A DNA stretch of 49,410 bases from an uncultured Eggerthellaceae bacterium (GCA_946618265.1 CAMOLA010000007.1:1-49410), one strand, 5' to 3'. Counted from the stretch's first letter, positions 1 through 10,176 are shown. Notes: generated from the letters alone by a model not told the origin. Made by a program: numbers and translations.

Positions 1-80
1 TCACTTGGAATGCTCCAATAGCTTTCCGACCACGCGGTGGTTTTGGCGCTTACCTCGCCGTGTCGGAGAACAGGAAGTTC

Positions 81-114
81 TTGCGGATATATGCTCTAAA
101 GCATATATCCGCAA
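81..114. repeat. 15-bp perfect hairpin at the window edge
   Basis: TTGCGGATATATGCT at 81-95 pairs with its exact complement at 100-114 around a CTAA loop. There is no T-run on either side, so it is not a standard terminator. The flanking 1-217 stretch has no recognisable gene. Two forward frames stay open from the window edge (stops near 149 and 171), but their translations match no family I know. Confidence 0.6.
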
Positions 115-217
115 CTATGTGTTCGCAGAGGCTATATGCCGGGCGGCGTAATCCCTTCCTGTGAACAGGTAATCTCTCACTCAATTCAGCACTGTTAGGG
201 TCGGGTTAATTTAGCGA

Positions 218-3025
218 CTAGCTTCGTCTTCTGCCCCTTTTCAAATAGAGATAGGTGATAGCAAACAGGAGCAGGCCGACGGCTGTAAGTATTACTCCCG
301 AATCAACTCCAGGGGTATGATAACGAAGCTCAATCACGTGCTCGCCTTTGCCACTAACGAAGAGCCCAATAAAACCAGTATCAACAGGGAGAACCTGTAC
401 ATCTTCACCGTCAACTTTAGCCATCCACCCAGGATAGAAGGCCTGGTTGATTACTATATAAGCGTTGTCGTCATTAAGATGGGCTTTGGCTTGAATAGTG
501 TTGTGTCCTCGCTGGATGCTTTCCAATGAATTCTTTTGTAGTTGAGACAGCTTTTTCTTTACAGGCTCTATTGGCTGAAGGCCTATCCCTATTGCGCTAA
601 AAGTATACGTACCAGCCTCCGAAAACGAAATCCGTAGCTCGTTCAGAGGCTGTTTCGAATAGCCCGCATTAATTGCCCAATCATTTTTTCCACTATATTG
701 AACGTGATATCGCGTATAAGGGAATACTGCTGTTTCGCCAAGGGCGCTTTTCACGGTGACCTTAAAAGTAGCCGGTCTCCTCTCGTTAGTAGACAAAACC
801 CATTCCCTAATCGTTGCCGGCTCATTATTTGCGGTATTTTGAGAGGGGCTAAACTCCAAATCGGTAAAGCACAAATATGTTTCCGACTCAGGCTGTCCGT
901 CAAATGTCAAGATAAGTTCGGAATCGGGTTTGGCAACTTCAATTGTCAATCCGGATAAGGTCATACCGTCTGTGCAATCTAAATGATACTCTGGCTCAGC
1001 TGATGATAGCTGCAATTCCGGCGTATTGGGATTCATCGCCATGCTTTCAAATGAATCGTCATCTATGACGCACGCTTGCAATAGGGCTTCCTGCTTCTCA
1101 ATCATATTTAGATTCGTATAACGAGATCGAGGAATTGCGTTTTGGAACAGCATGCCTAAAGGCAACGAATAGTCAGTTTTATAGACGCGGAAGCCACCCT
1201 TTTTGTACTTGGTCTGTTCGTAAGTCGCGGGCACCCTGTGTACATTACTTTTTTTTGCAACATAATACTTCGATCCAGAGAAAGCTTCGAGAGCTAACCG
1301 AGAGCCCGAACCAACGTAGTGTCCTGCTACAGCCGTATCCGCTATTCCCAACTCGTCGCGAAAGGTGTCAATATACTGGTTATAATTGTAGTAACAATTC
1401 ATAGCATTGCGCTTCTGATTTAAGGATTCGTTCAATCTTGATCTCTCGAATGTCGGATAGCTATATCGATACCCAGACAGCTCATTTTTCGGGAGTTTAT
1501 TCATAACTGAAAACGGATTTTCCGTTGTATAGAAGCTGTTTGCACTTCCAAATGAGGCAAGAAACTCTTTTTGATAATTGGAATTATAGGGAAAATCACC
1601 GCAAACGAGCGAGCACGTTATGGCAACCCCTGCCAGAGTTGTAACTGTAAAAGCAACTGCTGGGTTTAGTCTTGGATGGTGAGTCGCTATGCCTAGCGGT
1701 GTAAAGACTAAAAGACCAAAGAGCAACGATATCGCTATACTTGCGTAGAAATTGGCCCGATATAACGCGGGGATGAACGACAAGATCAGAACGCAGATTG
1801 CTGTAATAGTTATAGCGCGACGCTCTTTTCCGTTCAGTTTACCTATCGTGGAAAAAGCCAGGCAGACGGCGTAAGCTATACAGAAATCAAATAGAAAAAA
1901 CCAGCGGCTTGTAACATAGCTAAAACCATGAATGACGTGTTCAAGATACGGAACGCAAGTGCAGATGAAAACCAGCACAAGACCGACGGTCCAAGCGGTC
2001 CACATCCTTTTTTCAAAACGTCTTCTACAGCAGAAGAAAACCGATAGGAGCAGAATTGCAGTTGGCCCGATAAAGCGCGTGCCGCTTTCCCTATCTGCAA
2101 CATTTCCTATCAAGTCCGAAACCGTTTGCAGATAATATGTCGGCTGATGAGCTATTGGGATTGCCGTCTCAATGCTCACTCGATCCATACCTGAGATAAT
2201 TAAAACATTAGGAATTGTGGAAATTGCTGAGATAAGAATTCCTAATAGGCCAGAAACAACAAAAATTGCAACCAGCTTTCCAAAATGACGTAGACTCTTA
2301 TTTTCGACAATAAAGATATACTTGCATATACAATATACAAGGACGAACAAACAGATCATATACGAGAAATAGACATTGATGAAAAAGGAGAGGGCTATCG
2401 CCGCGGAAAAGCAGAGCGGAGACTTTCCGTCGAATATCCTCTCTGCACCTAAGAGAACGAGGGGCAGAAGATAAACTGGATTAAGAAAGAATGGGTGACG
2501 CAACATTCCCCAAAAAAGACTGTAACCCGAAAACGCATAGCATAGAGCGCCAACAAACGTTGCTGACGTGTTGTTTCCACGATAGAAACAATATGCAGAG
2601 AAGGTTATCGCAGAAAGAAAAGTCCTAATAAAGGACAACACATAATAGAGATATTCTGTATACGCTGAAGGAATGAACACAGACAGCCAGTTTAGCGGGT
2701 CGTTTAATTGGCAGATGCTATTTACGTCTGCTCCATATCCAACCGTAAACAAAAATTCGTCAATAATGAGACCGTTGCCAGCAATAAGGGATTTCAGAAA
2801 CCCTCGCAAGATGACACCAATTTGAATTAACCCATTAAGCTGTACTTGCAGACCATCCTCAATCCACACCATACCTCGGCCGTTTGCAATCAAAACATAA
2901 TGGGTTGCAAAAAAGCCAACAACACATGCTAAAAAAAGCAAGAGATAATAGGTTTTCCTCGATGCAGAAATCCGAAGTCTGATCGAATTGGTTTTGGCGT
3001 GTTTTGGAACTTTGATTCCCGGCAT
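218..3025 (-). CDS. YfhO-family multi-pass membrane protein
   Basis: A 935-residue integral membrane protein with many hydrophobic helices across roughly residues 25-490, a large presumably extracytoplasmic region at about 500-900, and a final helix just before a basic tail (KRGRRRS). The aromatic-rich loops (for example FFINVYFSYM) and overall layout match YfhO proteins, GT-C-like enzymes. In Bacillus, YfhO works with a CsbB/GtrB-type transferase to add sugars to lipoteichoic acid; a polymer-glycosylating role here is inference. The GtrB-like transferase at 6539 is a plausible donor-making partner. It is divergent from the glycosyltransferase at 3328 and is A+T-richer than genes after 13268, which suggests acquired DNA. 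The start is the ATG after a GGAGGC-like site. The family is fairly clear; the substrate is unknown. Confidence 0.75.
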   Translation of the reverse strand: MPGIKVPKHAKTNSIRLRISASRKTYYLLLFLACVVGFFATHYVLIANGRGMVWIEDGLQVQLNGLIQIGVILRGFLKSLIAGNGLIIDEFLFTVGYGADVNSICQLNDPLNWLSVFIPSAYTEYLYYVLSFIRTFLSAITFSAYCFYRGNNTSATFVGALCYAFSGYSLFWGMLRHPFFLNPVYLLPLVLLGAERIFDGKSPLCFSAAIALSFFINVYFSYMICLFVLVYCICKYIFIVENKSLRHFGKLVAIFVVSGLLGILISAISTIPNVLIISGMDRVSIETAIPIAHQPTYYLQTVSDLIGNVADRESGTRFIGPTAILLLSVFFCCRRRFEKRMWTAWTVGLVLVFICTCVPYLEHVIHGFSYVTSRWFFLFDFCIAYAVCLAFSTIGKLNGKERRAITITAICVLILSFIPALYRANFYASIAISLLFGLLVFTPLGIATHHPRLNPAVAFTVTTLAGVAITCSLVCGDFPYNSNYQKEFLASFGSANSFYTTENPFSVMNKLPKNELSGYRYSYPTFERSRLNESLNQKRNAMNCYYNYNQYIDTFRDELGIADTAVAGHYVGSGSRLALEAFSGSKYYVAKKSNVHRVPATYEQTKYKKGGFRVYKTDYSLPLGMLFQNAIPRSRYTNLNMIEKQEALLQACVIDDDSFESMAMNPNTPELQLSSAEPEYHLDCTDGMTLSGLTIEVAKPDSELILTFDGQPESETYLCFTDLEFSPSQNTANNEPATIREWVLSTNERRPATFKVTVKSALGETAVFPYTRYHVQYSGKNDWAINAGYSKQPLNELRISFSEAGTYTFSAIGIGLQPIEPVKKKLSQLQKNSLESIQRGHNTIQAKAHLNDDNAYIVINQAFYPGWMAKVDGEDVQVLPVDTGFIGLFVSGKGEHVIELRYHTPGVDSGVILTAVGLLLFAITYLYLKRGRRRS

Positions 3026-3327
3026 TGAGCCTCCATTGATTTTTGGCAGATGCTTACAGCTACGGAATTATAATCCTCACAAACAATTATGACCAATGAT
3101 TGGGGCGGATGCGAGATGAACCTTTGCGAATTCTATTTAGTGCAGCCATTAGCAAAATGACAGCGGCACCATCTCCTTGCCCATTGGAAAGTGCTTGGTA
3201 GTTGCACGAAAGAAACTCGAACGAAAGATTTGCCGTTATGCTAGTTTAAACGCATTGGAGACGCAGCTTAAACGTTGTAGAATGCCGTAATGGCCATCAT
3301 GCAATTCATCTTAGAAATGAGGCCAAC
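3026..3327. other. Divergent intergenic region, no gene
   Basis: About 300 bases separate the divergent starts of the YfhO-like gene and the glycosyltransferase. It must hold two promoters, but I could not place a -35/-10 pair with confidence and saw no JUMPstart-type element. Confidence 0.5.
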
Positions 3328-5043
3328 TTGCCATCCGTCAAAAGCAATTCTGTACATTCTATTGCAATAGAGTTCGCACATGATCAGTGTGTCAAGAAAC
3401 GTGACGCACATCATGAACAGCGCGATTCTAAAAACCAGAATGTGGAAGTGAGCGTCATTATCCCGATTTACAACACGGAGGTGTACCTTGCTGATTGTCT
3501 CGATTCCGTAGCGAGTAACATCGAAGAAATATGCGCAGAAGCTCTTCTTATCGATGACGGATCTACCGATAGAAGCTCGATAATTGCACAACAGTACGCC
3601 TATAATGACCGCCGATTTAAGTATTATCGAACGGAGAACAACGGCCTTGGCGCTGCAAGAAACTACGGAGTCTCACGTGCGCGAGGCGAGTACCTTTTTT
3701 TCGTCGACTCTGATGATTTGCTTTTAGAAGGTACGCTTTCCAATATGCTGAAGGCGGCAAAATTCAGTAATGCTGATGTGGCTGTTTGCGATGTTGCTCG
3801 TTTCCAAAGCGAAAAGACAATGGGTTCGGCGCTCCACATTTCAGCATTGACCCCACTTGCCAACAATGTAACAACCATTCATGAAAGCCCCTGGTTAGTA
3901 AATAACGTTGGATCTTGGGGCAAGCTCATTAAGCATTCATACTATAAGAGCGCCCAGCTTTCATTCTTGGAAGGAACGCTTTACGAAGACGTTGTCACCG
4001 TATTTGCAATGCATTATCAAGCAAGTCGTATATCAATTATTCGCACCTGTGGTTATCTGTGGAGGGTACGAAGCAAGGGCCCAAAATCCATAACTCAAAA
4101 CATGGCTGACAGAACGAATTTGGAAGACAGAGTAGCAACGCTGAGGTTACTGCTCTCTTATCTCGATGATTATGAGGTGGAGGAGGAAATCCGGGAACAA
4201 TTAGCTATTCGCATCGCAAGGTTTGATCTTATTGGTTACATAAACCTTCTTCCTACGATGGAAGATGGCGAAGCGCTAGCCTTCCTTGACCTCATTGGAC
4301 CAATCGCAGAAGAAGCAATTGGCCAAAATGCACTTTTGCATGTTCCAATGAAGTTCCAGCAGCTACTCGAGGACATTCGAAAACGCGATCTTAATCATAT
4401 AAGGCAAGTTGTTTCATATATTGCAACTGACTATTCTTCGGCGAAAGTCTGGCGAGAAGGCTGCGAATACAAAATTGCTGTTCCCGACGATTTGTTTACC
4501 ATTCCGACGCGTAACTACAAGAACGACTACGACGTTATAATCCCCATGGGTTATATAGAAAAGATATCCATTTACGGTTTAAGGGTCGTTATCAAAGGAT
4601 GTGTTAGAGCAAGTCGCATATCGATGCCTCACCCTACAAAACAATTATATCGGGGCTTTCTAGTAAACGACATCACTGGCAAAAAAGTGCCTCTAGATTG
4701 TGTTTCATGCAAGCGTGAAGGAATCACAAAAAGCAGAAGGCTTGCACACTCGCATAAAAACTATCAAACGGATAATTACAATTACGAAGGATGCGGTTTT
4801 CGCTTAACCATCGATTTTTCCGCTCTTGACGAAATCGATAATATGGTCGGTAACAATTGCATCGTTTTAGAGTATCGCAATCCAATCTACTCTGGTGTAC
4901 GAACGATTCGCGGAGTTAGTGCTGCGGCAAGAATGAGCGTGCGGTCGTTCTCCATCACCATGAAACGTTATCGTGGCATTATCGCGTTTGATGCGCGCAA
5001 TACTCCAATAGTTCAACTTCAAAATGTTCGCAAGCAAAACTAG
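3328..5043 (+). CDS. Family 2 glycosyltransferase with long C-terminal extension
   Basis: A 571-residue protein. Residues about 41-150 are a GT-A fold typical of family 2: VSVIIPIYNTEVYLADCL, then LIDDGSTDRS, then the metal-binding VDSDD. This fits transfer of a sugar from a nucleotide donor onto a lipid-linked or surface glycan at the cytoplasmic membrane face. The region after about residue 260 is not one I recognise; its last 200 residues look beta-rich and may help acceptor recognition. The start is a TTG at 3328, with GAGG five bases upstream; a later ATG is possible because the first 35 residues are outside the domain. The donor and acceptor cannot be read from the sequence. Confidence 0.8.
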   Translation: MPSVKSNSVHSIAIEFAHDQCVKKRDAHHEQRDSKNQNVEVSVIIPIYNTEVYLADCLDSVASNIEEICAEALLIDDGSTDRSSIIAQQYAYNDRRFKYYRTENNGLGAARNYGVSRARGEYLFFVDSDDLLLEGTLSNMLKAAKFSNADVAVCDVARFQSEKTMGSALHISALTPLANNVTTIHESPWLVNNVGSWGKLIKHSYYKSAQLSFLEGTLYEDVVTVFAMHYQASRISIIRTCGYLWRVRSKGPKSITQNMADRTNLEDRVATLRLLLSYLDDYEVEEEIREQLAIRIARFDLIGYINLLPTMEDGEALAFLDLIGPIAEEAIGQNALLHVPMKFQQLLEDIRKRDLNHIRQVVSYIATDYSSAKVWREGCEYKIAVPDDLFTIPTRNYKNDYDVIIPMGYIEKISIYGLRVVIKGCVRASRISMPHPTKQLYRGFLVNDITGKKVPLDCVSCKREGITKSRRLAHSHKNYQTDNYNYEGCGFRLTIDFSALDEIDNMVGNNCIVLEYRNPIYSGVRTIRGVSAAARMSVRSFSITMKRYRGIIAFDARNTPIVQLQNVRKQN

Positions 5044-5362
5044 ACAAGGTCATTGGAAACGAGGTGCGCTGCTGTTAATTCTCGCGAGACATCGACAGAC
5101 AAAACCACCGTTTGGCCGATTTGACGCGACATAAACATACCGATGTTTCAACTATTGACGTTGCTTTTGCGAAGCGGAAAGAGGGTGTATGATTCTAAAC
5201 CCAAGCAAGCTTAGTCATAACAACCCTAGCTTCCAGTAAGAGCTTCAACTCAAGCGGCGATTTCGCTGACTAGAAGTATTCAAAATACCTGAAGAAAGTT
5301 AGAAGTACTCTTTGGCATGGATGGCTTCCCGATGGTGCAATATGAGCCATAATACCGCCTAA
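5044..5362. other. Intergenic region before the transposase remnant
   Basis: Non-coding by all frames. It lies between the glycosyltransferase stop and the first in-frame codon of the broken transposase. Near 5268-5310 a short word (TAGAAGTA) is repeated. I could not identify an IS terminal inverted repeat. Confidence 0.4.
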
Positions 5363-6351
5363 GAATCAGAGGCGGCAAAGTGCATTGACGCATCGGTCGC
5401 GGTGCCCGACGAGCTCGGCAAGGTCACGTTCAGGGAGAAGGCCAGCGCGGCCTATGTCTACTACGAGTGCGAGCGCACCTGCAAGTCGGAGAATAAGTGC
5501 AACGTGGCCAAGCACGCCACGATAGGCAAGCTCGTCGACCCGAGTGGTTATTACAACACAAACCGTCAATGGTTCCGAAATCTGTCGGCAGCCGTTCCGA
5601 CGGGTATCGGCGCCCATTTCGAGACGATGGCATCCCTGCATTAGATCCTTGCATGCGCATCGCTACGCTGGCAGATGTTCGATAATCACCCGAGGGACAG
5701 GGCGGAGGTGCGCCTCAACGACATCTTCGCCCGCTACTCCCGCGGCGAGCTGCCCAAGGAGCGCGAGGAGTCGCGCAGATCCGACTGCCTGCGCACCGGG
5801 ACGTGGCTGGTGTTACGCAAGCTGGCGCGCGTTCTGGGGCTCCCCGATGCGGTGGTCGGGATCCTCTTCCCGTGGGTGTGGGCCTGCTGATGTACCTCGC
5901 GGCCTATTCCGTCGTCATCGAGGGCAACGCCGTGCATCACTACCCCTCCTGCGCGTTAGTCCCCCTGTTCACAGAGGTCATGCGCATGTACTTGGACTCG
6001 AAGGCGCCGGAGCTCCTCTTAGATGCGGTAGCGGGGCGAAGGGCGCGCTAACCGAGTCCCTGAACAGGCGGAACGAGGAGCACGACCAACCGCCAGCGCA
6101 TATGGGCCTTCCGTGGCTCCACCAACAAGACCTGCAAGGTGGGTGACATAGAGCTGGTGGAGCCCAGCCGCTCGAAGGACGGGTCGGACAAGCAGGCGCT
6201 CAACTTCCTGATGGCCTACGATCGCGCCAACCCCGTACCGCTTGTCTACGTGGAGTACCCCAGATCTTTCGTGAACATGTCGCACCCGCAGATGATGCTG
6301 GAGAGGGCCAGCGCGAACGGGTGCGCTACGATGACATTCTGGCCATGGTGA
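5363..6351 (+). pseudogene. Decayed IS1634-type (IS4-like) transposase
   Basis: No single frame is open, but four successive pieces in different frames read as one IS1634-family transposase. They are an N-terminal piece at about 5363-5570 (VPDELGKVTF..YVYYE..ATIGKLVD), a second at about 5675-5885 (RSDCLRTGTWLVLRKLA), a third at about 5885-6050 (LAAYSVVIEGNA..LFTEVMRMYLDSK) and a fourth at about 6118-6351 (STNKTCKVGDIELVEPSRS..FLMAYDR). At least three frameshifts separate them. The part that normally follows, including the last catalytic acidic residue, is absent, so it cannot be active. Family members are usually over 500 residues. It sits inside the A+T-rich sugar block and marks past mobile-element activity there. 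Confidence 0.75.
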
Positions 6352-6538
6352 GGGTCTCCGACGGGGTCGAGTAGCGCCGTTGAGTCGTACTATCTGGAAA
6401 TTGAGGGTATTGCGATATATAAACTAATAGCATGTCAAATATATCGAGCGACGGTGTTATTTCGAACTATCGTGTAAACTAAAAAAGCCCGCAATTAGCT
6501 ATCGATTTGGGAAGGCCCATTCTGAAAGGTTGTCAAGC

Positions 6539-7468
6539 ATGCCAAGTGAATGCGAGTTCGCTGTTTCCGTAATCATTCCAGCATACAACGAGGAAGAAAC
6601 AGTGGACGCTTTTTTTGCGGCGGCAAAGTCATATGAAGATGTCGCACCGTTCCCCATTGAATACGTTTTCGTTGACGATGGCTCCTCCGATTGTACGTAT
6701 GAGAAGTTGCTTGCGCTCAAATCGGAGCTGAGTGTTTGTAAGATAGTGAAGCTTTCCAGGAATTTCGGTTCCCATGCGGCAATTCGAGCGGGTGTTGAAT
6801 GCGCGCGTTTTGATAACGTCGTCTTGTATTCTATGGACATGCCAGAGCCCATTGAAGACATTGGTCGCATGCGGGACGAATTATCAAGCGGTTATGAAAT
6901 AGTGTACACGTTGCGCGAAGGTTATGATGGCGGTTTAGGAAGTCGGGTGTTTGCACGACTCGTTAATAAATATATTGAGCCTACATATCCTGCTGAAGGT
7001 TTGGTGGGTCTTGCTTTTGGACCCAAAGTAAAGCAAGTGTTCACAAGCCATCCCGAACCGAACTCTTCGATTTATTTCCAGATTTTCCAAATGGGCTTTT
7101 CCCGAAAAGAGTTGCTGTCTCATTACGAGGAACGCCGAGCAGGGAAATCAAAGTGGACGTTTCGCAAGAAGATGAAGCTTCTTGTGGACAGTTTTGTCAT
7201 GTTTTCCTTTGCGCCGATTCGCTTTATATCGGGTGTAGGCATCTTGCTCGGTTTTATAGGTTTTGTCTGGGCAATCGTTATCGTGCTTATTAAACTGACC
7301 GGTATAGTTCAACTGGCTGCCGGATGGCCAACTGTCCTCGCTGTGTTGCTGATCGGATTTGGCATAACGAACGTTTCTCTTGGAGTCATTGCAGAATACC
7401 TTGTTCGTGATCTCGATGCCACGAGAAACAGGCCCGCTTTCATAATTGATACAGTTGAAGATAATTGA
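6539..7468 (+). CDS. GtrB/ArnC-like polyprenyl-phosphate glycosyltransferase
   Basis: A 309-residue family 2 glycosyltransferase. The GT-A domain covers about 8-220 (VSVIIPAYNEEETVD, FVDDGSSD, then a MDMPEP stretch where relatives have a DxD-type motif). Two hydrophobic helices follow at about 225-290 (FISGVGILLGFIGFVWAIVIVL and a later GFGITNVSLGVIAEYL). This layout is that of DPM1/GtrB/ArnC enzymes, which load a sugar onto undecaprenyl phosphate at the inner membrane face. The ATG at 6539 is chosen because AAAGG ends nine bases upstream; the in-frame TTG at 6530 directly touches that site. The three genes behind it, at 15-17-base spacing, probably make its sugar donor. Confidence 0.85.
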   Translation: MPSECEFAVSVIIPAYNEEETVDAFFAAAKSYEDVAPFPIEYVFVDDGSSDCTYEKLLALKSELSVCKIVKLSRNFGSHAAIRAGVECARFDNVVLYSMDMPEPIEDIGRMRDELSSGYEIVYTLREGYDGGLGSRVFARLVNKYIEPTYPAEGLVGLAFGPKVKQVFTSHPEPNSSIYFQIFQMGFSRKELLSHYEERRAGKSKWTFRKKMKLLVDSFVMFSFAPIRFISGVGILLGFIGFVWAIVIVLIKLTGIVQLAAGWPTVLAVLLIGFGITNVSLGVIAEYLVRDLDATRNRPAFIIDTVEDN

Positions 7469-7484
7469 GGCGGAGGGGCTTTAA

Positions 7485-8066
7485 ATGAAATCAGATGATT
7501 TGCAGTTAACCGATGAGGAGCAAAATCTGTACGAGATTTTGCTCGGTTTGAAAACTAAGCTGGATAACCGAACGATGGAGCTTTATACCCGGATAAACCC
7601 CTTAGCGGAAAACTTGATTGATTGGCATGAGAAAGGGGAGCGATTTGCAGGGCCAGGATCGATAATCTACGATTCCGCGACCTTGATTGGCGATGTGAAT
7701 ATTGGAGAGTGCGCCTGGATTGGCGAGGGTTGCATGGTGGACGGCTCGGGAGGGCTTACCCTTGGTGATCATGTTGTGTTGGCTTGCGGCGTTCACATCT
7801 ACACCCATGATACGGTCAAATGGGCTTTGAGTGGTGGTCTTGCCGAGTATAAACGTGCAGCCGTTACCGTGGGCAACAACGTGTTTATTGGCGCGCAATC
7901 TGTTGTGACATGCGGTGTAACCATCGGAGATCATGTTCTCGTATGCGCGAACGCAACGGTGACCGAGGACGTGGAGTCCTATTCCATTGTGGCAGGAACG
8001 CCAGCGAAACCTATTGGAAGGGTAGTAGTTGACGGGGCGCAGGTTTATTTCGACTATTTCGAATGA
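7485..8066 (+). CDS. Hexapeptide-repeat acyltransferase
   Basis: A 193-residue left-handed beta-helix protein: repeated [LIV]-G-x4 hexads from about residue 64 (LIGDVNIGECAWIGEGC) to 175, an H-containing loop (GVHIYTHDTV) and a terminal IVAGTPAKPIG typical of maltose/galactoside-type O-acetyltransferases and sugar N-acetyltransferases. It likely moves an acetyl group from acetyl-CoA onto a sugar or amino sugar. A strong GGAGGGG site precedes the ATG. It starts 16 bases after the glycosyltransferase and its stop overlaps an ATG of the next gene, so the genes look co-transcribed. Because an aminotransferase follows, N-acetylation of the amino group it makes is a reasonable guess. Confidence 0.8.
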   Translation: MKSDDLQLTDEEQNLYEILLGLKTKLDNRTMELYTRINPLAENLIDWHEKGERFAGPGSIIYDSATLIGDVNIGECAWIGEGCMVDGSGGLTLGDHVVLACGVHIYTHDTVKWALSGGLAEYKRAAVTVGNNVFIGAQSVVTCGVTIGDHVLVCANATVTEDVESYSIVAGTPAKPIGRVVVDGAQVYFDYFE

Positions 8067-8083
8067 CAAAGGAGAGGCAGCGA

Positions 8084-9046
8084 ATGCAAAGAAATCTTAC
8101 GGATAAGAACGTTCTGCTCGTTGGCGGCGCTGGTTTTATTGGAAGTCATCTTGCAGATCGTTTGCTGCAAGAAGGCGTTTCGGACGTCGTGATTGTAGAC
8201 AACATGTTCACGGGGAAAGAAGAAAACGTTTCTCAAGCTTTGGCCAATGGCGCTTCGTTGTATATCCAAGACGCCGAGCAGGAATATGGGCTCGGAAAGA
8301 TCATCGACAATCACTCTATCGATATTGTATTCAATCTTGCTACGAAAGCTCTCAAGCACTCGTTTATCGACCCCAGGGATGCATTTGACACAAACGTAAA
8401 AGTAATCGGCAATTTGCTAGAGATTCAGCGAGCAGGCGGTTTTGAGACGCTGTGCCACTTCTCATCTTCGGAAGTATATGGCACTGCTGTATATGAGCCA
8501 ATGGACGAGAAACATCCTCTGAATCCGACTACGACTTATGCAGGTGGAAAAGCGGCGGCCGACATTATGCTGCGCACGTATGTAAACATGTTCAACCTGG
8601 ACGCATTCATAGTTAGGCCATTTAACAATTATGGACCAAGGCAAAACTGGATAGGTCCTTTATCGGGCATCATCCCTATCACAGCTAAGCGAATCATTGA
8701 TGGCGACGCCCCCATTTTGGAAGGGACGGGCAAGCAGAGTCGAGATTTCATATATGTCGAGGATACGGTTGATGCGGTTGTTAAGCTCTTTTCGATTATG
8801 GATCCTGGGTCAGATGTTAACATTTCCGCTAACGGGAACGTATCGATTTCCGACTTGTTAGAAGCCATATGTGATTACATGGGTTTTAACGGGGAAATTG
8901 AACGTCATCCTGCAAGAGGGGCCGATGTTGCATGCCATGATGCATCTAACGCGTTGGTCAAGAGTTTGATCGAGTTTAATCCTCGTCCACTGAGTGAGGG
9001 TTTGCCAGCAACCCTTGAATGGTATAAAAAACGATTGATGCGGTAG
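8084..9046 (+). CDS. NAD-dependent SDR epimerase/dehydratase
   Basis: A 320-residue extended short-chain dehydrogenase. It has an N-terminal nucleotide-binding [13 protein letters not shown], the SSSEVYG strand, and the catalytic pair Tyr152 and Lys156 (YAGGK). RPFNNYGPRQ and the later RDFIYVEDTV are typical of nucleotide-sugar 4,6-dehydratases, 4-epimerases and UDP-glucuronate decarboxylases. It probably makes a keto- or epimerised nucleotide sugar for the aminotransferase behind it. The ATG at 8084 is chosen over the one at 8063 (which overlaps the previous stop) because AGGAGAGGC lies just upstream of it. The exact reaction cannot be fixed by eye. Confidence 0.8.
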   Translation: MQRNLTDKNVLLVGGAGFIGSHLADRLLQEGVSDVVIVDNMFTGKEENVSQALANGASLYIQDAEQEYGLGKIIDNHSIDIVFNLATKALKHSFIDPRDAFDTNVKVIGNLLEIQRAGGFETLCHFSSSEVYGTAVYEPMDEKHPLNPTTTYAGGKAAADIMLRTYVNMFNLDAFIVRPFNNYGPRQNWIGPLSGIIPITAKRIIDGDAPILEGTGKQSRDFIYVEDTVDAVVKLFSIMDPGSDVNISANGNVSISDLLEAICDYMGFNGEIERHPARGADVACHDASNALVKSLIEFNPRPLSEGLPATLEWYKKRLMR

Positions 9047-9060
9047 CGGAGAGGCAGATA

Positions 9061-10152
9061 ATGATTCGTTTAATTAAACCCTATCTCGAATATGAGGAAA
9101 TCGAAAAGGAAATGCGCGAGGTGTTCGATACGGGCATCTTCACAAAAGGTGTGTATTCAAAGTCATTTCCTGTGGAAATTGCAAACTATACGGGTGCCCG
9201 GTATGCGTTTCTGACAACTTCTGCAACTACGGCGCTTTGGATGTGCTTGAAAGCGGTTGGTGTAAAAGAAGGTGACGAAGTCGTTGTTTCGGATTTTTCG
9301 TTTCCGGCCACCGTGAACGTTATCGAAGATTTGGGAGCCAAGCCTATTTTCGTAGATGTGTCGCCCGAAACGTACAATATGGATGTAGATTTGCTCAAGG
9401 CCCGTATCTCGTCTGCCACAAAAGCTTGTATGTTCGTTGATGCCCTTGGTAATCCGTCTGGAATCGAAGAGATTGTTCGGGTTTGCCATGAATGCGGAAT
9501 TGTCGTTATCGAAGATGCCGCATGTGGTCTCGGGAGTTCGGTTGGTGATAGAAAAGTGGGCAACATTGCAGATATGACCTGCTTTTCCTTTCATCCTCGC
9601 AAACTCATCACTTGTGGTGAAGGTGGTGCTATCACAACGAACAATCCCGAATATGCTCGTTTTTTTGAGTATAAGCTCAACCATGGCGCAGATCATCAAA
9701 CCGGTGAATATGTCAGTTATGGATACAATTTCAGAATGGCTGAGATTCCTTGCTTGATGGGGATTCAGCAGGTAAAGAGAATCGATGCCGTCATTGCGGA
9801 AAGGCGAAGGCAACGCGATTATTACGTGGAACAACTGGAGCCACTTGGATTTAAGGCGCAAACGGCAGCGGCGAATGCCTACCATAATATGCAAAGCATT
9901 GTGTTTGTTGTTCCAGAATCCATAGAACGTGACGACCTTATTGCATATTTGCGGGAACACGAGATCGAGTCGACCATCGGCACATACTGTCAAAGCGCAT
10001 GCGCGTATTACAAGAAAAAGTACGATGACGTGCAGCAAACGGGCATGTTCTTGCAAGAGCATACCATCACGCTCCCTTGCTATCATGGCGTGGATATTGA
10101 CGCCGTGTGCGAATGCTGTGCAAGCTACATTAAGAAGGCAGAATCGATGTAA
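9061..10152 (+). CDS. DegT/DnrJ/EryC1 aminotransferase
   Basis: A 363-residue PLP-dependent sugar aminotransferase. The internal-aldimine lysine is Lys181 in FSFHPRKLITCGEGG, and upstream IEDAACGLGS carries the PLP-ring aspartate. The family transfers an amino group, usually from glutamate, to the keto group of a nucleotide sugar. It begins 14 bases after the SDR gene, so a dehydrogenase/dehydratase-then-transaminase step is likely. Together with the GtrB/ArnC-like transferase this resembles the logic of the Arn pathway (keto-sugar, amino-sugar, undecaprenyl phosphate), though the sugar need not be arabinose. Confidence 0.85.
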   Translation: MIRLIKPYLEYEEIEKEMREVFDTGIFTKGVYSKSFPVEIANYTGARYAFLTTSATTALWMCLKAVGVKEGDEVVVSDFSFPATVNVIEDLGAKPIFVDVSPETYNMDVDLLKARISSATKACMFVDALGNPSGIEEIVRVCHECGIVVIEDAACGLGSSVGDRKVGNIADMTCFSFHPRKLITCGEGGAITTNNPEYARFFEYKLNHGADHQTGEYVSYGYNFRMAEIPCLMGIQQVKRIDAVIAERRRQRDYYVEQLEPLGFKAQTAAANAYHNMQSIVFVVPESIERDDLIAYLREHEIESTIGTYCQSACAYYKKKYDDVQQTGMFLQEHTITLPCYHGVDIDAVCECCASYIKKAESM

Positions 10153-10176
10153 TAGAGTTGTGTTCTGCGGCGATGG

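Noticed and set aside
2..151. Open frame at the left edge as the tail of a gene
   Set aside because: Two forward frames are open at once and neither translation resembles a known protein; too short to support.
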